From Lysobacter sp. Root690 (lineage in GTDB: Bacteria > Pseudomonadota > Gammaproteobacteria > Xanthomonadales > Xanthomonadaceae), in contig NZ_LMHM01000001.1 of assembly GCF_001427785.1 (NCBI RefSeq), positions 513,807-577,806 on the forward strand: DNA of 64,000 nucleotides. Reading direction: 5' to 3'. The notes beneath the pieces are model-generated. The model searched no databases and had not been told where the DNA came from. It saw nothing but the letters and a program-made list of their open reading frames with translations. Of the stretch, positions 1 through 8,681 are shown in pieces. Numbering within the stretch: position 1 is the stretch's first letter; each line of letters opens with the position of its first letter. Position numbers and translations under genes: made by a program.

Positions 1-51
1 ATCGCAGCGCTGGATGAACTGCGCGGCTTCAAGCCCAAGCAAAAGCGACAT
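1..51 (-). CDS. possible N-terminal fragment of a minus-strand gene
   Basis: An ATG on the minus strand at 49-51 follows an AGGAAGG Shine-Dalgarno-like stretch and reads open off the window edge (17 codons, MSLLLGLEAAQF...). The ribosome site overlaps the end of the REP arm that starts here. It is too short to identify. Short ORFs of this kind next to REP elements are often spurious in Xanthomonadaceae, so it may not be a gene. Confidence 0.2.
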   Translation of the reverse strand, partial: MSLLLGLEAAQFIQRCD

Positions 52-165
52 GGCCTTCCTGTAGGAGCGGCGCAAGCCGCGACCGCGGGAATGCAACTAC
101 GGCGCAGGTTGCGAGGCTGTCGTAATGGCGCGGTCGCGGCTTGCGCCGCTCCTACAGAAAGGCCA
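51..165. repeat. REPIN-like inverted pair of the GTAGGAGCGGCGC family
   Basis: Two arms of about 37 bp (51-87 and 129-165) are near-perfect inverted copies; the core reads GTAGGAGCGGCGCAAGCCGC. The spacer contains GCAACTACGGCG. The reverse complement of that string lies in the spacers of two further pairs near 61.3 and 61.5 kb, so this is the same element in the opposite orientation. Such REP doublets are mobilised in trans by RAYT transposases; no RAYT gene is in this window. Confidence 0.8.
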
Positions 166-501
166 TGAGGATTACGATCCACTCATGCACAATCGCGCGG
201 GGTTGTGAACCATGGTCATTGCAAGTGAGATGCCTACGCGGCACGCCCCACGCCGGACATCCTCCCGCAGTGGCGCACGACGCACATCCATGTCGCCGCC
301 CTATGAATGGGCTTTTGCTAGCGCAAGCTACAGGCTTCGCGGCGCTGGATGGACTGCGCGCCTTCGAACATACGCAAAAACAAACCCGCAATGCCTATTG
401 TGGAACGTCAGCACGCCCCCCCTGCCGAACCAATTGCACCGACCAAACCTGGCGCCGGCAGCACTGATAGGCTGTAGCAGGCCGCCCCAGAAATATCGCG
501 C
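166..501. other. gene-free stretch
   Basis: No reading frame here has a convincing start, ribosome site or recognisable product. Several short frames are open on both strands, as expected at this GC content. It presumably carries the promoter of the membrane-protein gene that starts at 502. Confidence 0.4.
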
Positions 502-960
502 ATGACCATAGATCCCTACGCCGCACCCAAAAGCCAGATCACGCCGGCGCATCCGCAGCGACCGCGGCCCAGCCGCTGGTGGTGGCTGTACTTCGCGATT
601 CTGTGCGCATTGTTGCTGGCCGGAATGTGGATGCAATGGCGCATCGGCATGCTGGCGCTGACCTCGCTGCTGCCCACCTTGTTGAACCTGTGGGGCATGC
701 TCGGGCTGGTTGGCTTCATCACCGCGCGGCCGATCGGGCCACGTTGGCAATGGCTGATCTGCCTGATATTGACCTCGGCACAACTGAGCGTGGTCATCCT
801 GTTGCTACTGGGCAATCTGCTAGCGTCCGGATGGACCTCCGAACACCTCGTGGCCCTGTTTGCACTGACCGGACCGGTGTTGATGCTGCCATTGCTGCTG
901 GCGCTGACCCGCTATCATTTCGACTTCGGCCATCTGTGGACGCAACGCGCCAACGACTGA
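502..960 (+). CDS. small multi-pass inner-membrane protein
   Basis: A 152-residue protein with a short hydrophilic proline-rich N-terminus beginning MTIDPYAAPKS, followed by about four hydrophobic segments (roughly residues 27-45, 50-72, 80-105 and 115-137). The DPYAAPKS start is a recurrent feature of small uncharacterised membrane proteins in Xanthomonadaceae. No catalytic motif is visible and function is unknown. It converges on the dacC-type gene, with a bidirectional terminator between them. Confidence 0.75.
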   Translation: MTIDPYAAPKSQITPAHPQRPRPSRWWWLYFAILCALLLAGMWMQWRIGMLALTSLLPTLLNLWGMLGLVGFITARPIGPRWQWLICLILTSAQLSVVILLLLGNLLASGWTSEHLVALFALTGPVLMLPLLLALTRYHFDFGHLWTQRAND

Positions 961-990
961 ATGCGCATCCAAGCCGAACCGCCGAACACG

Positions 991-1019
991 AAAAAGGCCG
1001 GCGAATGCCGGCCTTTTTC
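991..1019. terminator. bidirectional intrinsic terminator
   Basis: AAAAAGGCCGGC-GAAT-GCCGGCCTTTTT is a perfect GC-rich hairpin with an A-run on the left and a T-run on the right. It lies between two convergent genes and so can terminate both. Confidence 0.9.
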
Positions 1020-1045
1020 GTGCTGCGATGAGCATCGAAGCGGAC

Positions 1046-2305
1046 TTACTCCGACTCCCACCACATCCAGAACTCATCCCACAGGCGCTTGAAGAAACCG
1101 CCCTCTTCCACCGCCGCCATCGCCACCAGCGGACGCTGCGCGATCACCTTGCCGTCGAGCATGACCTTGACCGTGCCGATCGCCTGGCCCTTCTTGATCG
1201 GCGCGACCAGGCTCTTGGGCACGTCCATGCTCGGCTTGAGCAGCGGGTACTTGCCGCGCGGCACGGTCACCAGCAGCGGCTCGGCGACGCCGAGCTGGAC
1301 TTCGGCGGTCTGGCCCTTCCACACCTTCTGCTGGGCGATCACCTTGCTGGTGTCGTACAGCTTGTGGGTTTCGTAGAAGCGGAAGCCCCAGTTGAGCAGC
1401 GCCTGGCTGTCGGTGGCGCGCTGGGCTTCGGAGGTCGAACCCATCACCACCGAGATCAGGCGCTGGTCGCCGCGCAGGGCCGAGGCCATCAGGCAGTAAC
1501 CGGCCTTGGAGTGGTGGCCGGTCTTGATGCCGTCGACGGTGTTGTCGCGCCACAGCAGCAGGTTGCGATTGGGCTGGGTGATCGGCCCGACTTTGAGTTC
1601 CTTGATCTTGTTGTACGAGTACGCGACCGGGAAATCGTGAATCAGCGCGCGACCCAGCAGGGCCAAGTCGTGCGCGGTGGAGTAATGATTCTCCTGCGAC
1701 AGGCCGTGCGGATTCACGAAGTGCGAGTTCTTCAGGCCGATGCGCGCGGCGTACTGGTTCATCAGCGCGGCGAAGGCGTCTTCGCTGCCGGCGACGTGCT
1801 CGGCCAGGGCGATCGCGGCGTCGTTGCCGGACTGCACCACCATGCCTTTTTCCATCTCCACCAGCGGCGCGGTCTGGTTGACCGCGAAGCCCGAGTAGCT
1901 GCCGTCGGTGGCCGCGCCGCCCTTGCGCCAGGCGTTCTCGGTCATCATCACCTGGTCGGTGTCCTTGACCTTGCCGCCCTTGAGCTCGGCGGCGATCACG
2001 TAGCTGGTCATGACCTTGGTGATGCTGGCCGGCTCGACCCGCAGGTCCGGGTTGTGACTGGCCAGGATGTTGCCGCTGGCCGCGTCGATCAGGACCCAGG
2101 CGGTGCCCTGGATCTGCGGCGGCGGCGGAACCGGCAGCGAATCGCTGGCCGGCGGCAGCGCCGCGGCGGGCGTGGCGGCGGCCGGTGCGGCGGCGGGCTT
2201 GGCGGCCGGGGTTTGCGCCGAGGCGAAACCGGCCCCGAGCGTTACCAGAAATGCCGAGGTCAGCGCGGCGAAGGCGGCTGCGCGCGAGGTGGAGCGAAGG
2301 GTCAT
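1046..2305 (-). CDS. dacC: D-alanyl-D-alanine carboxypeptidase (PBP5/6 family)
   Basis: A 419-residue low-molecular-weight penicillin-binding protein that removes the terminal D-Ala of peptidoglycan stem pentapeptides in the periplasm. It has a signal peptide ending near residue 30 (ASA-Q) and an Ala/Pro-rich linker (31-65). All three catalytic motifs are present: SITK (Ser94-Lys97), SGN (159-161) and KTG (261-263). A PBP5-type C-terminal beta domain follows, and then an amphipathic, Trp-rich tail (FFKRLWDEFWMWW) of the kind that anchors this family to the outer face of the inner membrane. The start at 2305 places the ATG directly at the signal peptide; the frame is open upstream, but that part does not resemble the family. 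It is last in the mltB-rlpA-dacC set. Whether it is the dacA or dacC paralogue cannot be settled from sequence alone. Confidence 0.93.
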   Translation of the reverse strand: MTLRSTSRAAAFAALTSAFLVTLGAGFASAQTPAAKPAAAPAAATPAAALPPASDSLPVPPPPQIQGTAWVLIDAASGNILASHNPDLRVEPASITKVMTSYVIAAELKGGKVKDTDQVMMTENAWRKGGAATDGSYSGFAVNQTAPLVEMEKGMVVQSGNDAAIALAEHVAGSEDAFAALMNQYAARIGLKNSHFVNPHGLSQENHYSTAHDLALLGRALIHDFPVAYSYNKIKELKVGPITQPNRNLLLWRDNTVDGIKTGHHSKAGYCLMASALRGDQRLISVVMGSTSEAQRATDSQALLNWGFRFYETHKLYDTSKVIAQQKVWKGQTAEVQLGVAEPLLVTVPRGKYPLLKPSMDVPKSLVAPIKKGQAIGTVKVMLDGKVIAQRPLVAMAAVEEGGFFKRLWDEFWMWWESE

Positions 2306-2492
2306 CGTTGAACTACTCCGGAGGCCGGCGGCGTGCCGGCCGAGGGTGTGTGGGGTTCCGGCGTCGGCGTCCTGGCGTCCACCGCGGGTATGGGACGGAC
2401 CGGGCGTTCCTTCCCCAGTCCGCGAAGTCGTGCATCGTGCCTGAGATGGACGATCCTTGCAGCCGCCCGGCACGCCGGACGGCCGCTGCAGT

Positions 2493-4109
2493 TCAGTCGC
2501 GCACGCGTTGCGGCTGGCCGAATCCCAGACCGACGATACGGGCGGCGAGTTCCGGCGCGGCATCGGCCTGCAATGGGCCGACCCGCAAACGCCAGACCTT
2601 CTGGCCGTTGGCGGCATTGCCGTCGAGCAACTTGGCGGTGCCGATCCCGGCGCCGCGCAACATGGTCAGGGCGCGGTCAGCGTTGCTGCGCGCGGAGAAG
2701 CTGGCGACCTGCAAGACCACATCGCCAACGCTGGGCGTGGCGGCGGCGACCACCGCGGCGGCCTTGGCCGGGCTCGGCGGCGGCGGCGCGGCCGGCGGCG
2801 CCGGCAATGCGGTCGTGGCGGCCACGGCGGTCGCGGGCGATGCCTTGCCGGCTTTCTTCGCGGCTTTTTCGGCCGCGGACAAGGCCTTTGCTTGTTCTTT
2901 CTGCTGCTTGGCCATGGCGCGCTGCTCGGCCCGGCTCAGCGGCTTCGGCGGCGCCAGGGCCACGCCCTTGCCGGTCGCAACGCGGACCTGACGGGTCTTC
3001 ATCCACGCGTCGAACTCGTCGGCGCTCATCGACTTGCCGTTCTGCATCATGTCGAAGCGGTAATCGCCCGAGGCCGACGCGACGGTGGCCGGCTTGGCCG
3101 CGGTGGCGGTCGTGGCCGGCTTGCCCGTCGCGACCGTGGTCTTGACCTCGGCGGCCGGCGTCGCGGCGGTCGGCAGCGGCTTGCCCGTGGCGACGGTGGT
3201 CTTGACCGGCGCGGCGACCGGCGCGGGTTTGCCGGTCGCCACGCGCACGCCCGGCGGCAATTCGCCGGCGTTCGCGCTGGCGATCGGCATCGCCGAAACC
3301 AGACGGTCGATCGCCGACGGCGACGCCGGCTTGGCGGCTACCGCGACCGGCTGCGGCGGATTATTGGCCGCGCTGGCGTACAGCGGCGGCGCCGCCTCGC
3401 CCGGATGCAGCGCGCGCACCTCGACCCGACCGGTGCCGCGCTGGGTGATGCCCAGCTTGACCGCGGCGGCGTAGCTCAGGTCGATCACCCGGCCGTCATG
3501 GAACGGGCCGCGGTCGTTGACCCGCACCGTCACCGACTTGCCGTTGTCGATATTGGTGACCCGGGCGAAGCTCGGCAGCGGCAAGGATTTATGCGCGGCG
3601 GTGAAGGCGTACATGTCGTACACCTCCAGGTTGGAGGTGCGGCGGCCGTGGAATTTCTGGCCGTAGTACGAAGCCGTGCCGGTCTCGACGTAATCGTCGT
3701 GCGAGTCCAGCACCTTATAGGTCTTGCCCAGCACCACGTACGGCGAGCGGTTGCCGAACTGCGAACGCGCCTCGGCGACGACTTCGGGTTCGGGGATCGA
3801 ATCGACATCGGGAATGTAATCGGGCGTGGTGTCGCTGACACCCGGCGCGTACAGGCCGCCGGCCTTGTAGTTGCCGCGCTTGCTGAGGTCTTCCTGCGCC
3901 GGCGCATACGGCGATTTCTTACGCCCGCCATGCGACGACGACGGCAGGCCGGCGCTGTGGACATGGCCGCGGTCGGGCAGCGCGAGCGCCTGGGAGCCGG
4001 ATTTCTTGGGAGAACTGGCGCAGGCCGCGAGGACCAGCGGCAGCGCGGCGACGATCAGCCGACCGAGCGCATGTGCGATCGGCAGCCGTTTCGGGCCGGC
4101 GCCGCTCAT
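2493..4109 (-). CDS. rlpA: RlpA septal lytic transglycosylase lipoprotein with SPOR domain
   Basis: A 538-residue outer-membrane lipoprotein with lipobox LAAC (Cys30). Residues about 142-225 form the double-psi beta-barrel characteristic of RlpA (TASYYGQKFHGRRTS, VRVNDRGPF). The last ~75 residues are a SPOR domain (VVLQVASFSARSNADRAL), which in this family binds denuded glycan strands at the division septum. The linker between them is long and Ala/Pro/Lys-rich and repeats VATGKP or a close variant four to five times (about 285-385). The start codon overlaps the mltB stop by four bases, indicating translational coupling. In Pseudomonas, RlpA cleaves peptidoglycan that lacks stem peptides. Confidence 0.95.
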   Translation of the reverse strand: MSGAGPKRLPIAHALGRLIVAALPLVLAACASSPKKSGSQALALPDRGHVHSAGLPSSSHGGRKKSPYAPAQEDLSKRGNYKAGGLYAPGVSDTTPDYIPDVDSIPEPEVVAEARSQFGNRSPYVVLGKTYKVLDSHDDYVETGTASYYGQKFHGRRTSNLEVYDMYAFTAAHKSLPLPSFARVTNIDNGKSVTVRVNDRGPFHDGRVIDLSYAAAVKLGITQRGTGRVEVRALHPGEAAPPLYASAANNPPQPVAVAAKPASPSAIDRLVSAMPIASANAGELPPGVRVATGKPAPVAAPVKTTVATGKPLPTAATPAAEVKTTVATGKPATTATAAKPATVASASGDYRFDMMQNGKSMSADEFDAWMKTRQVRVATGKGVALAPPKPLSRAEQRAMAKQQKEQAKALSAAEKAAKKAGKASPATAVAATTALPAPPAAPPPPSPAKAAAVVAAATPSVGDVVLQVASFSARSNADRALTMLRGAGIGTAKLLDGNAANGQKVWRLRVGPLQADAAPELAARIVGLGFGQPQRVRD

Positions 4110-5326
4110 GCCCGCGGTGCCTGGGGTTCGACCGTCGGGGCCGGCGCGACCGCCGGGCTGGACACGTTCACGGGTGCGGCCAAGGGATTCTCCCGTCCGG
4201 CGATCGCCTCGGCCAGCTGGTACACCGCCATGCCGTAATGCTTGGAGATGTTGTAGCGGGTGATCGCATAGAAGTTGCGGAAACCGAGCCAGTATTCGGG
4301 ACCGTTCACACCATCGAGATTGAGCAGCGTCGCGGTCTCGGCCGGCGCCACCGGGGTCTGCGGGCGATAGCCGCGCGCGGCCAGATCACTGAGCGAATAC
4401 ACCGGGTCCATGTTCTCGGGCACGAAGTCGGCCGCGGTCGCATCGCGATTGGCGCGCGCGACCACCGGACCGCCGCGCACCCAGCCGCCCTTCTTGACGA
4501 AGTAGTTGGCGACCGAGAAAAACACGTCGTCCAGATCGGTGAACAGATCGCGCTTGCCGTCGCCGTCGCCGTCCACCGCGAACTCGCGATAGCTCGACGG
4601 CATGAACTGGCCCCAGCCCATCGCGCCGGCGTAGCTGCCGGTCAGGGTGGTGATGTCGATCTTTTCTTCCTTGCCCAGCGCGAACAGTTGGGCGAGCTCG
4701 CCACGGAAGAACGCCTCGCGGCGGTTCTCGCGATCGAGCTTGGTCGGATCGCCCGTGCGCGGGTAAGCGAAGGCCAGCGTGTACAGCGCATCGACCACGT
4801 TGTACTTGCCGGTGTTCTTGCCGAAGCTGGTTTCCACGCCGACGATCGCGACGATGATCTCGGCCGGGACCCCGGTCTGCGCCTGCACGCGATCGAGCTG
4901 CGCGCGGTGCTCGGCCAGGAACGCCTTGCCGCCGTCGATGCGCGCCTGGGTGATGAAGATCGGGCGGTAATCGCGCCACGGCTTGGCCTCGGCCGGCCGC
5001 GACATCGCCGCGACGATGCTGTCGCGGATCTGCGCCTTGGCCAGCACCGACTCGATATAAGCTGGGTCGACACCGTACTGGCTGGCGGTATCGCGCACGA
5101 ACTGCGCGCGCGCCTGCTCGATCGGCATCTGCACCACCGGCGGCGGCAGCGCGGGTGTGCCGACCACCGGAGTAGCGGGCTTGACCGGCGGCGGCAACGC
5201 GGGCGTCGCGGCGGCAGCCTGGGCGGTGGCGATAGGGGATACGGAAGGCGTCTGCGTAGCGCAGGCGGCCAACGCGAGCGTGAGTGCGCCGAACAGGGCG
5301 CAACGGGCGGTATGGCGTCGGGTCAT
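4106..5326 (-). CDS. mltB: membrane-bound lytic murein transglycosylase B
   Basis: A 406-residue lipoprotein (lipobox LALAAC, Cys22) with a Pro/Ala-rich spacer to about residue 65. The SLT/MltB catalytic domain follows. The predicted catalytic acid is Glu165 in the family motif VGVETSFG, followed by GKYNVVDALYTLAF. Further MltB landmarks are GAMGWGQFMPSSY and DLDDVFFSVANYF. The enzyme cleaves MurNAc-GlcNAc bonds with 1,6-anhydro product formation. It is the first gene of the mltB-rlpA-dacC set. In Pseudomonas this gene directly follows rodA; here rodA is 27 kb away. Confidence 0.95.
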   Translation of the reverse strand: MTRRHTARCALFGALTLALAACATQTPSVSPIATAQAAAATPALPPPVKPATPVVGTPALPPPVVQMPIEQARAQFVRDTASQYGVDPAYIESVLAKAQIRDSIVAAMSRPAEAKPWRDYRPIFITQARIDGGKAFLAEHRAQLDRVQAQTGVPAEIIVAIVGVETSFGKNTGKYNVVDALYTLAFAYPRTGDPTKLDRENRREAFFRGELAQLFALGKEEKIDITTLTGSYAGAMGWGQFMPSSYREFAVDGDGDGKRDLFTDLDDVFFSVANYFVKKGGWVRGGPVVARANRDATAADFVPENMDPVYSLSDLAARGYRPQTPVAPAETATLLNLDGVNGPEYWLGFRNFYAITRYNISKHYGMAVYQLAEAIAGRENPLAAPVNVSSPAVAPAPTVEPQAPRA

Positions 5327-5552
5327 TGGCGCGAGGGTAGCACGCGGGCCCGTGGTAAAAAAACCTTGGGTTTGCGGGACTTAACCGATTTTGTTCACGT
5401 CAGGTTGTCGAATTGAAAGCGGCCGCGAGGTGGCTTGTCGATGCCTGGGCTCGATGGTGAAACATGAATAGCGGGCAGGGTCGACCGTGAAGCCGTGCGG
5501 GCAGCGAAACGAAGCGGCCGATCGCCCCTCGTGCGCGGCGACGCCCTGGCCC

Positions 5553-5951
5553 TCAGCGCCGCTCGAAGAACGACGCCTGCAGAAACCGCATCCCCGCCAG
5601 GACCTGCGCCACCCGCTGCGCCGACAACACGCCGATGTGCTCGCCCAGGCGCGCCTTGTACAGCGACGACACCTGCGAGACCACCACCACGCTGCGCTTG
5701 GCCAAGCCGCCCTCCCCCGCCTCCAGCGCGACATTGCCCGGCTCGCTGGCGCGGGCCGGGTTCGAACTGAGCGCGCAGACCACCACCGTGCCGATGCGCG
5801 AATGATTGAACACGTCGTCCTGCACCACGACATGCGGATGCGCGACCCCGGGAATTGATCCGCGCGACGGGTCCGGCTCGATCCAGAACACATCGCCCTG
5901 ATTCACGACCCTCGCGAGCACCTGCTGATTGGCTTGATCGTCTCGGTCCAT
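5553..5951 (-). CDS. MazF/PemK-family endoribonuclease toxin, apparently orphan
   Basis: A 132-residue protein beginning MDRDDQANQQ. It has PemK/MazF-fold landmarks: GDVFWIEPDPSRGS near the N-terminus, PHVVVQDDVFN, then GTVVVCALSSNPARASEPGNV, and a C-terminal amphipathic helix (SAQRVAQVLAGMRFLQ). Family members are mRNA interferases. The frame is open further upstream, but the homology-like region begins at this ATG. No short antitoxin (MazE/PemI-like) lies immediately before or after it. The gene upstream encodes a DUF4287 protein, which is not a known antitoxin. Confidence 0.8.
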   Translation of the reverse strand: MDRDDQANQQVLARVVNQGDVFWIEPDPSRGSIPGVAHPHVVVQDDVFNHSRIGTVVVCALSSNPARASEPGNVALEAGEGGLAKRSVVVVSQVSSLYKARLGEHIGVLSAQRVAQVLAGMRFLQASFFERR

Positions 5952-6039
5952 GCTCAAGGCGAATGCAGAAGGACGGTTGAAGAAGAAACGGTGGCAACGC
6001 AACGACGCGCACGAAGGCGCGCGTCGTTGCCCACCGCGC

Positions 6040-6273
6040 TCAAGACTTCCCGGCCCGCGCCAGATGGTAGGCGACGAGCGCATTGGCGTGGCCATGGCCC
6101 ATCTGATGCGCGGTCTTGAGATGGGCGACCATCTCCATGTGCTTCTTGCCGTTCAATCCCTCAAGCACGCCCAGCCAATACGCGATGGGCTGGCCGTAGT
6201 TCTTTTCGATCGAAGGGAAATACGAGGCCGGGCCTTTCACTTTCGCGTCGTCGCTCATGTCGTGCGTTTCCAT
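6040..6273 (-). CDS. DUF4287-type small protein
   Basis: A 77-residue soluble protein containing SYFPSIEKNYGQPIAYWL and HLKTAHQMGHGHANALVAYH. This matches my recollection of the DUF4287 family, which also occurs as a domain fused to other modules and has no established role. A second in-frame ATG at 6258 (MSDDAKVKGP) is an equally plausible start. It lies 88 bp upstream of the MazF-like gene on the same strand, so co-transcription is possible. Confidence 0.7.
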   Translation of the reverse strand: METHDMSDDAKVKGPASYFPSIEKNYGQPIAYWLGVLEGLNGKKHMEMVAHLKTAHQMGHGHANALVAYHLARAGKS

Positions 6274-6319
6274 GTCGATAGCGGATCAAGGCGGCTAATC
6301 TATCGCAAAGATCGCGGCG

Positions 6320-6772
6320 CTACCCCGCCCCGCCGAGCACTTGATGGGCGTTGCCGATCGTCAGATGCAACGCCGGAGAAGGTTCGCGCGGCAGCCCGAG
6401 CTCTTCGCGGACACTCAGGGCTTGCGCGCACGACACCGGACACCACACGAACCCCTCGGTTTCGCATACCACCGGGTCGTAGTCGAACTCGACCGTCGCG
6501 CCGTCCAGCCTCTTCCAGGCCGCGGCGTTCGGCGGAACCTCACCGCGGATCACCGAGATATGCGGGCCCCACAGCGGACTTTGCAGCGCGCGCGTGCGGC
6601 GATGGCCGAGCAGGAATTGGTGGCGCAGATAACGCCCGAGTTCGGGATCGCAATCGATGATCAACCACCACCAGGTACTGCCGCCGTCGCGACGCGTATG
6701 GCCCGCGCCGGGGCCAAGCTCGGGGCTGTAGCGAATTATCCCGGTGGAACGCAGCAATAAGGGGCGCGGCAT
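6320..6772 (-). CDS. putative 2H phosphoesterase-like protein
   Basis: A 150-residue protein carrying two His-x-Ser/Thr motifs, H71-I-S73 (GPHISVIRGE) and H136-L-T138 (LHLTIGN), about 65 residues apart. That arrangement is the signature of the 2H (LigT-like) phosphoesterase superfamily. The overall layout resembles the short phage-type members described as 'Swiss army knife' RNA-repair proteins. If so, it would act on 2',3'-cyclic phosphates of RNA or nucleotides. The start at 6772 gives the conserved-looking MPRPLLLRSTG beginning; the open frame continues upstream without similarity. Function is inferred from motifs only. Confidence 0.6.
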   Translation of the reverse strand: MPRPLLLRSTGIIRYSPELGPGAGHTRRDGGSTWWWLIIDCDPELGRYLRHQFLLGHRRTRALQSPLWGPHISVIRGEVPPNAAAWKRLDGATVEFDYDPVVCETEGFVWCPVSCAQALSVREELGLPREPSPALHLTIGNAHQVLGGAG

Positions 6773-6944
6773 GGAAGGTCGTCCTTGAAGGGTGGCGCGA
6801 GTGTCAATGCGGGATTGTATGAATCGCAACTTGGCCGGCAGCCGGCTCACAACGAACACGCCTTCTTCAGCAACATCTCCCGCGCGGGCGCACTCATGCC
6901 GGATCCGATGCGGCAACCGATCGAAGCGCGCACACGACCGGGTG

Positions 6945-7589
6945 TTACCCGTCTTCAGCCGCCCCACCATCGTGCTCGCGCAGCTGCTGCGCGAATCGAC
7001 GAAGCTGCGGCCGCGTGTCCTGCAAGGCATCCGCCAACAAGGCCGCAAGGCGCGGCGACTTCAATTGGCGCAGACACTCCAACGCCGACATCCGCGCCCA
7101 CTCCTGATTCTCGTCGACACGCTGCCACTCGCCCCAAGCCAACGCTTCCGCCGACTGCACGCCGAGCGCGGCCAGCGAGCGGATCGCGCGACGACGCACG
7201 TACTCGTCGTCATCGCGGGCCAAGGCCAGCAACAGGCCCTCGGCTTCGTCGCCGCGCGGCAACTGCCCCAGTTCGACCGCCAACTGCCACCGCGCCTCGG
7301 CCTCGCCTTGAACAAGCGCGGCGCGGGTAAGCCACAGCAGGGCGTCGGGATGTCGTTTGCGGATTTCACGGACCAAGTATTGAGCATCGCGGTCGCGAGC
7401 GATCGCATACAACACCTGCCCGATATCGGCATCAGGCGCCGCCCGCCCCGCGCGTCCGCCGACCCAATCCAGAACGGCCTCATACCAGGCCGGCCACGCC
7501 TCGTACACGCATTCCCACTGGCCGTCGTGCATCGCCAGACCATCGGCCCAGTGGCGGAATCGCTCGGTTTCTGACTTCAAGTCGGGCAT
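6945..7589 (-). CDS. HEAT-repeat protein
   Basis: A 214-residue soluble, Ala/Leu/Arg-rich, all-helical-looking protein. The central and C-terminal parts show HEAT-like repeats: EAEGLLLALARDDDEYVRRR followed by AIRSLAALG, and EWARMSALECLRQLKSPRLAALLADAL. The N-terminus is Trp-rich (ERFRHWADGL, WECVYEAWPAWYEAVLDWV). Such scaffolds mediate protein-protein contacts. The partner and role are unknown. It is on the same strand as the gene upstream, 36 bp away. Confidence 0.65.
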   Translation of the reverse strand: MPDLKSETERFRHWADGLAMHDGQWECVYEAWPAWYEAVLDWVGGRAGRAAPDADIGQVLYAIARDRDAQYLVREIRKRHPDALLWLTRAALVQGEAEARWQLAVELGQLPRGDEAEGLLLALARDDDEYVRRRAIRSLAALGVQSAEALAWGEWQRVDENQEWARMSALECLRQLKSPRLAALLADALQDTRPQLRRFAQQLREHDGGAAEDG

Positions 7590-7625
7590 CGCTAGCTTTC
7601 GTACCTCTTGTCCGCTCCGCGAGCG

Positions 7626-8681
7626 CTAGACGATCAACTCGCTATGGGTAATGTTGTAGAACAGCCCGCTATCCACCACCAGATCGGACAGGTCCTGCCC
7701 AGTGTCGATGGCCGCGAACTGCGCCTTGTCGACAAACATCCGCCGATGAATCAGCGCCCGCAGCACCTCACCGAACAAGCCATCGTTGCCGAGGTAGCGC
7801 CTGAGATTCAACACATCTTCCGGGCGATCCTTCAGGACATGAAAGGAGTAGTTCATCAGGATCATGTTCGACACGAACAAACGGTCGTTCGACTGATGGC
7901 GATCCACGGCGGCGGCCAGCGCCTCGAACACCCGCCCCGGATCGCGCGCCAACGCATCCACGAACCGATCCGAATCGATCAAATCGGCGTTGCGATCGTC
8001 GAAGCTCAAGCGAAGCTCCGGGTCACCGGGAGCGGCCACAAACGCCACCACCGCACGATGGAACCCATGCATGCACGACAGCAGCGCATGCTCCTTGGCG
8101 CGTTCGATGCCCAGCGAGCCGTACACCTCGTCGACCACCTGGGAAAAATCGACCTCCACCAGCTCGTCGGTGGCGAACATCATCCTGTTTCCCGACAGCC
8201 TCAGCCGGGCTCGCACCTCGTGATCGATGCTCAGCTCGAACAACAGGAAATACAGCGCCTTGCTCCGGACATCATCGCCGCCCTCGATCGGACGCTGCTT
8301 CAGCGCCAGCAACTGCAGCACGTAAAAGAATATGAAGTAATCCTTATTGGTGCGCTGACGTCGATCGACCTCGAACACGAGAGCCAAGCGCGAGAGGACC
8401 ACGACGATGGCATCCAGATCCGCTTCGCTGTAGCCGCGCTTATGCATCGCCCGCGCCAGCGCCTTCCTCGGCAACAGATCATGCCAACGCACCAGCGGCA
8501 CCGCCGTGCCGCCGGCGTTTGTGGCCGCCAGCAGGAACTGCGAAGGCTCGGCTTGCACATACACAAGCGGGCCGAAGCTGCCCGGCCCAGGCCCGGCGTC
8601 GAGGAAGCTGTCCAGCTTCTGAAAAAACAGGTCGGCCAGGTTCATCGTGGTTCGCTGGGATAGTGCAGGCACGCTCGTCAT
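7626..8681 (-). CDS. conserved-looking hypothetical protein
   Basis: A 351-residue soluble protein I do not recognise. It has a Phe/Leu-rich helical N-terminal half, a segment RQRTNKDYFIFFYVLQLLALK, and a tail FYNITHSELIV. No catalytic motif or membrane segment is evident. The start at 8681 overlaps the stop of the upstream CPCC gene as ATGA, suggesting translational coupling. An internal ATG at 8645 (MNLADLFFQKLDSF) is an alternative start. Confidence 0.6.
   Translation of the reverse strand: MTSVPALSQRTTMNLADLFFQKLDSFLDAGPGPGSFGPLVYVQAEPSQFLLAATNAGGTAVPLVRWHDLLPRKALARAMHKRGYSEADLDAIVVVLSRLALVFEVDRRQRTNKDYFIFFYVLQLLALKQRPIEGGDDVRSKALYFLLFELSIDHEVRARLRLSGNRMMFATDELVEVDFSQVVDEVYGSLGIERAKEHALLSCMHGFHRAVVAFVAAPGDPELRLSFDDRNADLIDSDRFVDALARDPGRVFEALAAAVDRHQSNDRLFVSNMILMNYSFHVLKDRPEDVLNLRRYLGNDGLFGEVLRALIHRRMFVDKAQFAAIDTGQDLSDLVVDSGLFYNITHSELIV

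Noticed and set aside
152-391. A 79-codon minus-strand frame (MRVCFCVCSKARSPSS...)
   Set aside because: No ribosome site and Ser/Ala/Cys-rich composition. It resembles the spurious short frames commonly predicted beside REP sequences.
1028-5416. Long plus-strand frames opposite dacC, rlpA and mltB
   Set aside because: The same argument applies: three textbook envelope genes are on the minus strand, and the plus frames are Arg/Gly/His-rich shadows.
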